The notes below the pieces were generated by a model. That model saw only the letters and a program-made list of their open reading frames with translations, searched no databases and had not been told where the DNA came from. This document shows, piece after piece, positions 4,894 through 5,250 of a DNA stretch of 5,250 nucleotides. The stretch is from Calditrichota bacterium. Its GTDB lineage: Bacteria > Calditrichota > Calditrichia > RBG-13-44-9. The stretch is taken from contig JAFGSO010000272.1 in assembly GCA_016934605.1 (NCBI GenBank), positions 1 through 5,250 on the forward strand, given 5' to 3'. Each line of letters opens with the position of its first letter. Position 1 is the stretch's first letter. Both the position numbers and the translations under genes were made by a program.

Positions 4894-5250
4894 CTACTTT
4901 ATCAGCATCATCCGCCGTGTAATGCTTCGATTGTTTTGGGTCAATGTATAAAAGTAGATTCCGGACGCCAGACCGGAACCATCGAACAGCACTCTATACC
5001 GTCCCTTCAAGACATATCCGTCCACCAGCGTTGCCACTCGCTGTCCCAGGACGTTAACTACCTGAAGTTGTATTTTATCACTTCTCGGAACATTGAAAGC
5101 GATAGTGGTAGTCGGATTAAAAGGATTGGGATAATTATTTTCCAGGGTAAAATTATACGGTTGATTGTTCAATTTTTTAATGACAGGTGATATAAAGTAA
5201 TTCGGGTCGGTAACAAAATGCAAGGTGTCTTCATTGGTAAGTGGCTTTTC
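4894..5250 (-). CDS. C-terminal end of a T9SS-exported protein (partial)
   Basis: The frame is open from the right edge (5250) to a TAG at 4896-4894 and gives 118 residues; the start lies outside the window. A TTG at 5223-5221 is not a credible start, because codons upstream of it stay open (EKPLTNEDT precedes LHFVTDPNYF). From about residue 37 of the fragment it is a T9SS type A sorting domain: NNYPNPFNPTTTIAF, then the beta-strand pattern LQVVNVLGQRVATLVDG, then LASGIYFYTL, and a basic end RMMLIK. It is the same kind of domain as the C-terminus of the GH18 protein, but shorter, without that protein's WDGKNSRGKAVPSG loop. The product is therefore exported across the outer membrane by T9SS. 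Its catalytic or binding part is not visible, so no function can be given. It converges on the serine hydrolase gene. Confidence 0.85.
   Translation of the reverse strand, partial: EKPLTNEDTLHFVTDPNYFISPVIKKLNNQPYNFTLENNYPNPFNPTTTIAFNVPRSDKIQLQVVNVLGQRVATLVDGYVLKGRYRVLFDGSGLASGIYFYTLTQNNRSITRRMMLIK

Noticed and set aside
4936..5190. Plus-strand 84-residue open frame
   Set aside because: It is antisense to the conserved sorting domain of the minus-strand gene and has no recognisable features.
5221..5223. TTG as the start of the minus-strand gene
   Set aside because: The frame stays open to the window edge, and a sorting domain alone without a signal peptide or cargo would not be a complete protein.

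Overview
The window looks like a chromosomal stretch from a Gram-negative bacterium of the FCB superphylum (Bacteroidota, Ignavibacteriota, Calditrichota, KSB1 and relatives). The main evidence is that two of its proteins end in a type IX secretion (T9SS) C-terminal sorting domain with the NYPNPFNPTTTI signature, which is typical of those lineages. The phylum cannot be fixed from 5 kb. Base composition is moderately AT-rich.

Layout: (1) positions 3-80 hold a probable 25-codon tail of a gene that enters from the left. (2) 81-422 is gene-free, with a degenerate heptad tract and a GC-rich imperfect inverted repeat. (3) 423-2909 (+) encodes an 828-residue secreted GH18 glycoside hydrolase with a fibronectin III domain, a glutamine-amidotransferase-like module and a T9SS sorting domain. 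(4) 2910-3275 is gene-free, with a large C-rich/G-rich imperfect palindrome and a short perfect palindrome just upstream of the next gene. (5) 3276-4526 (+) encodes a 416-residue exported serine hydrolase of the class A beta-lactamase fold (SxxK, SDN and KSG motifs present). (6) 4527-4893 is a gene-free strip between convergent genes, filled with several unrelated degenerate short repeats, mostly of period 7-8, plus a second, shorter copy of the C-rich palindrome. (7) 4894-5250 (-) is the C-terminal end of another T9SS-exported protein whose start lies beyond the window.

All three substantial genes encode exported proteins. The GH18 enzyme and the serine hydrolase could both act on cell-wall or other extracellular glycans, but 366 bases and a palindromic repeat separate them, so an operon is not shown. 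I see no defence system, CRISPR array, transposase, tRNA or rRNA. The least ordinary signals are the architecture of the GH18 protein, the long insertion in the beta-lactamase-fold protein, and the dense non-coding repeats with a recurrent seven-base period.
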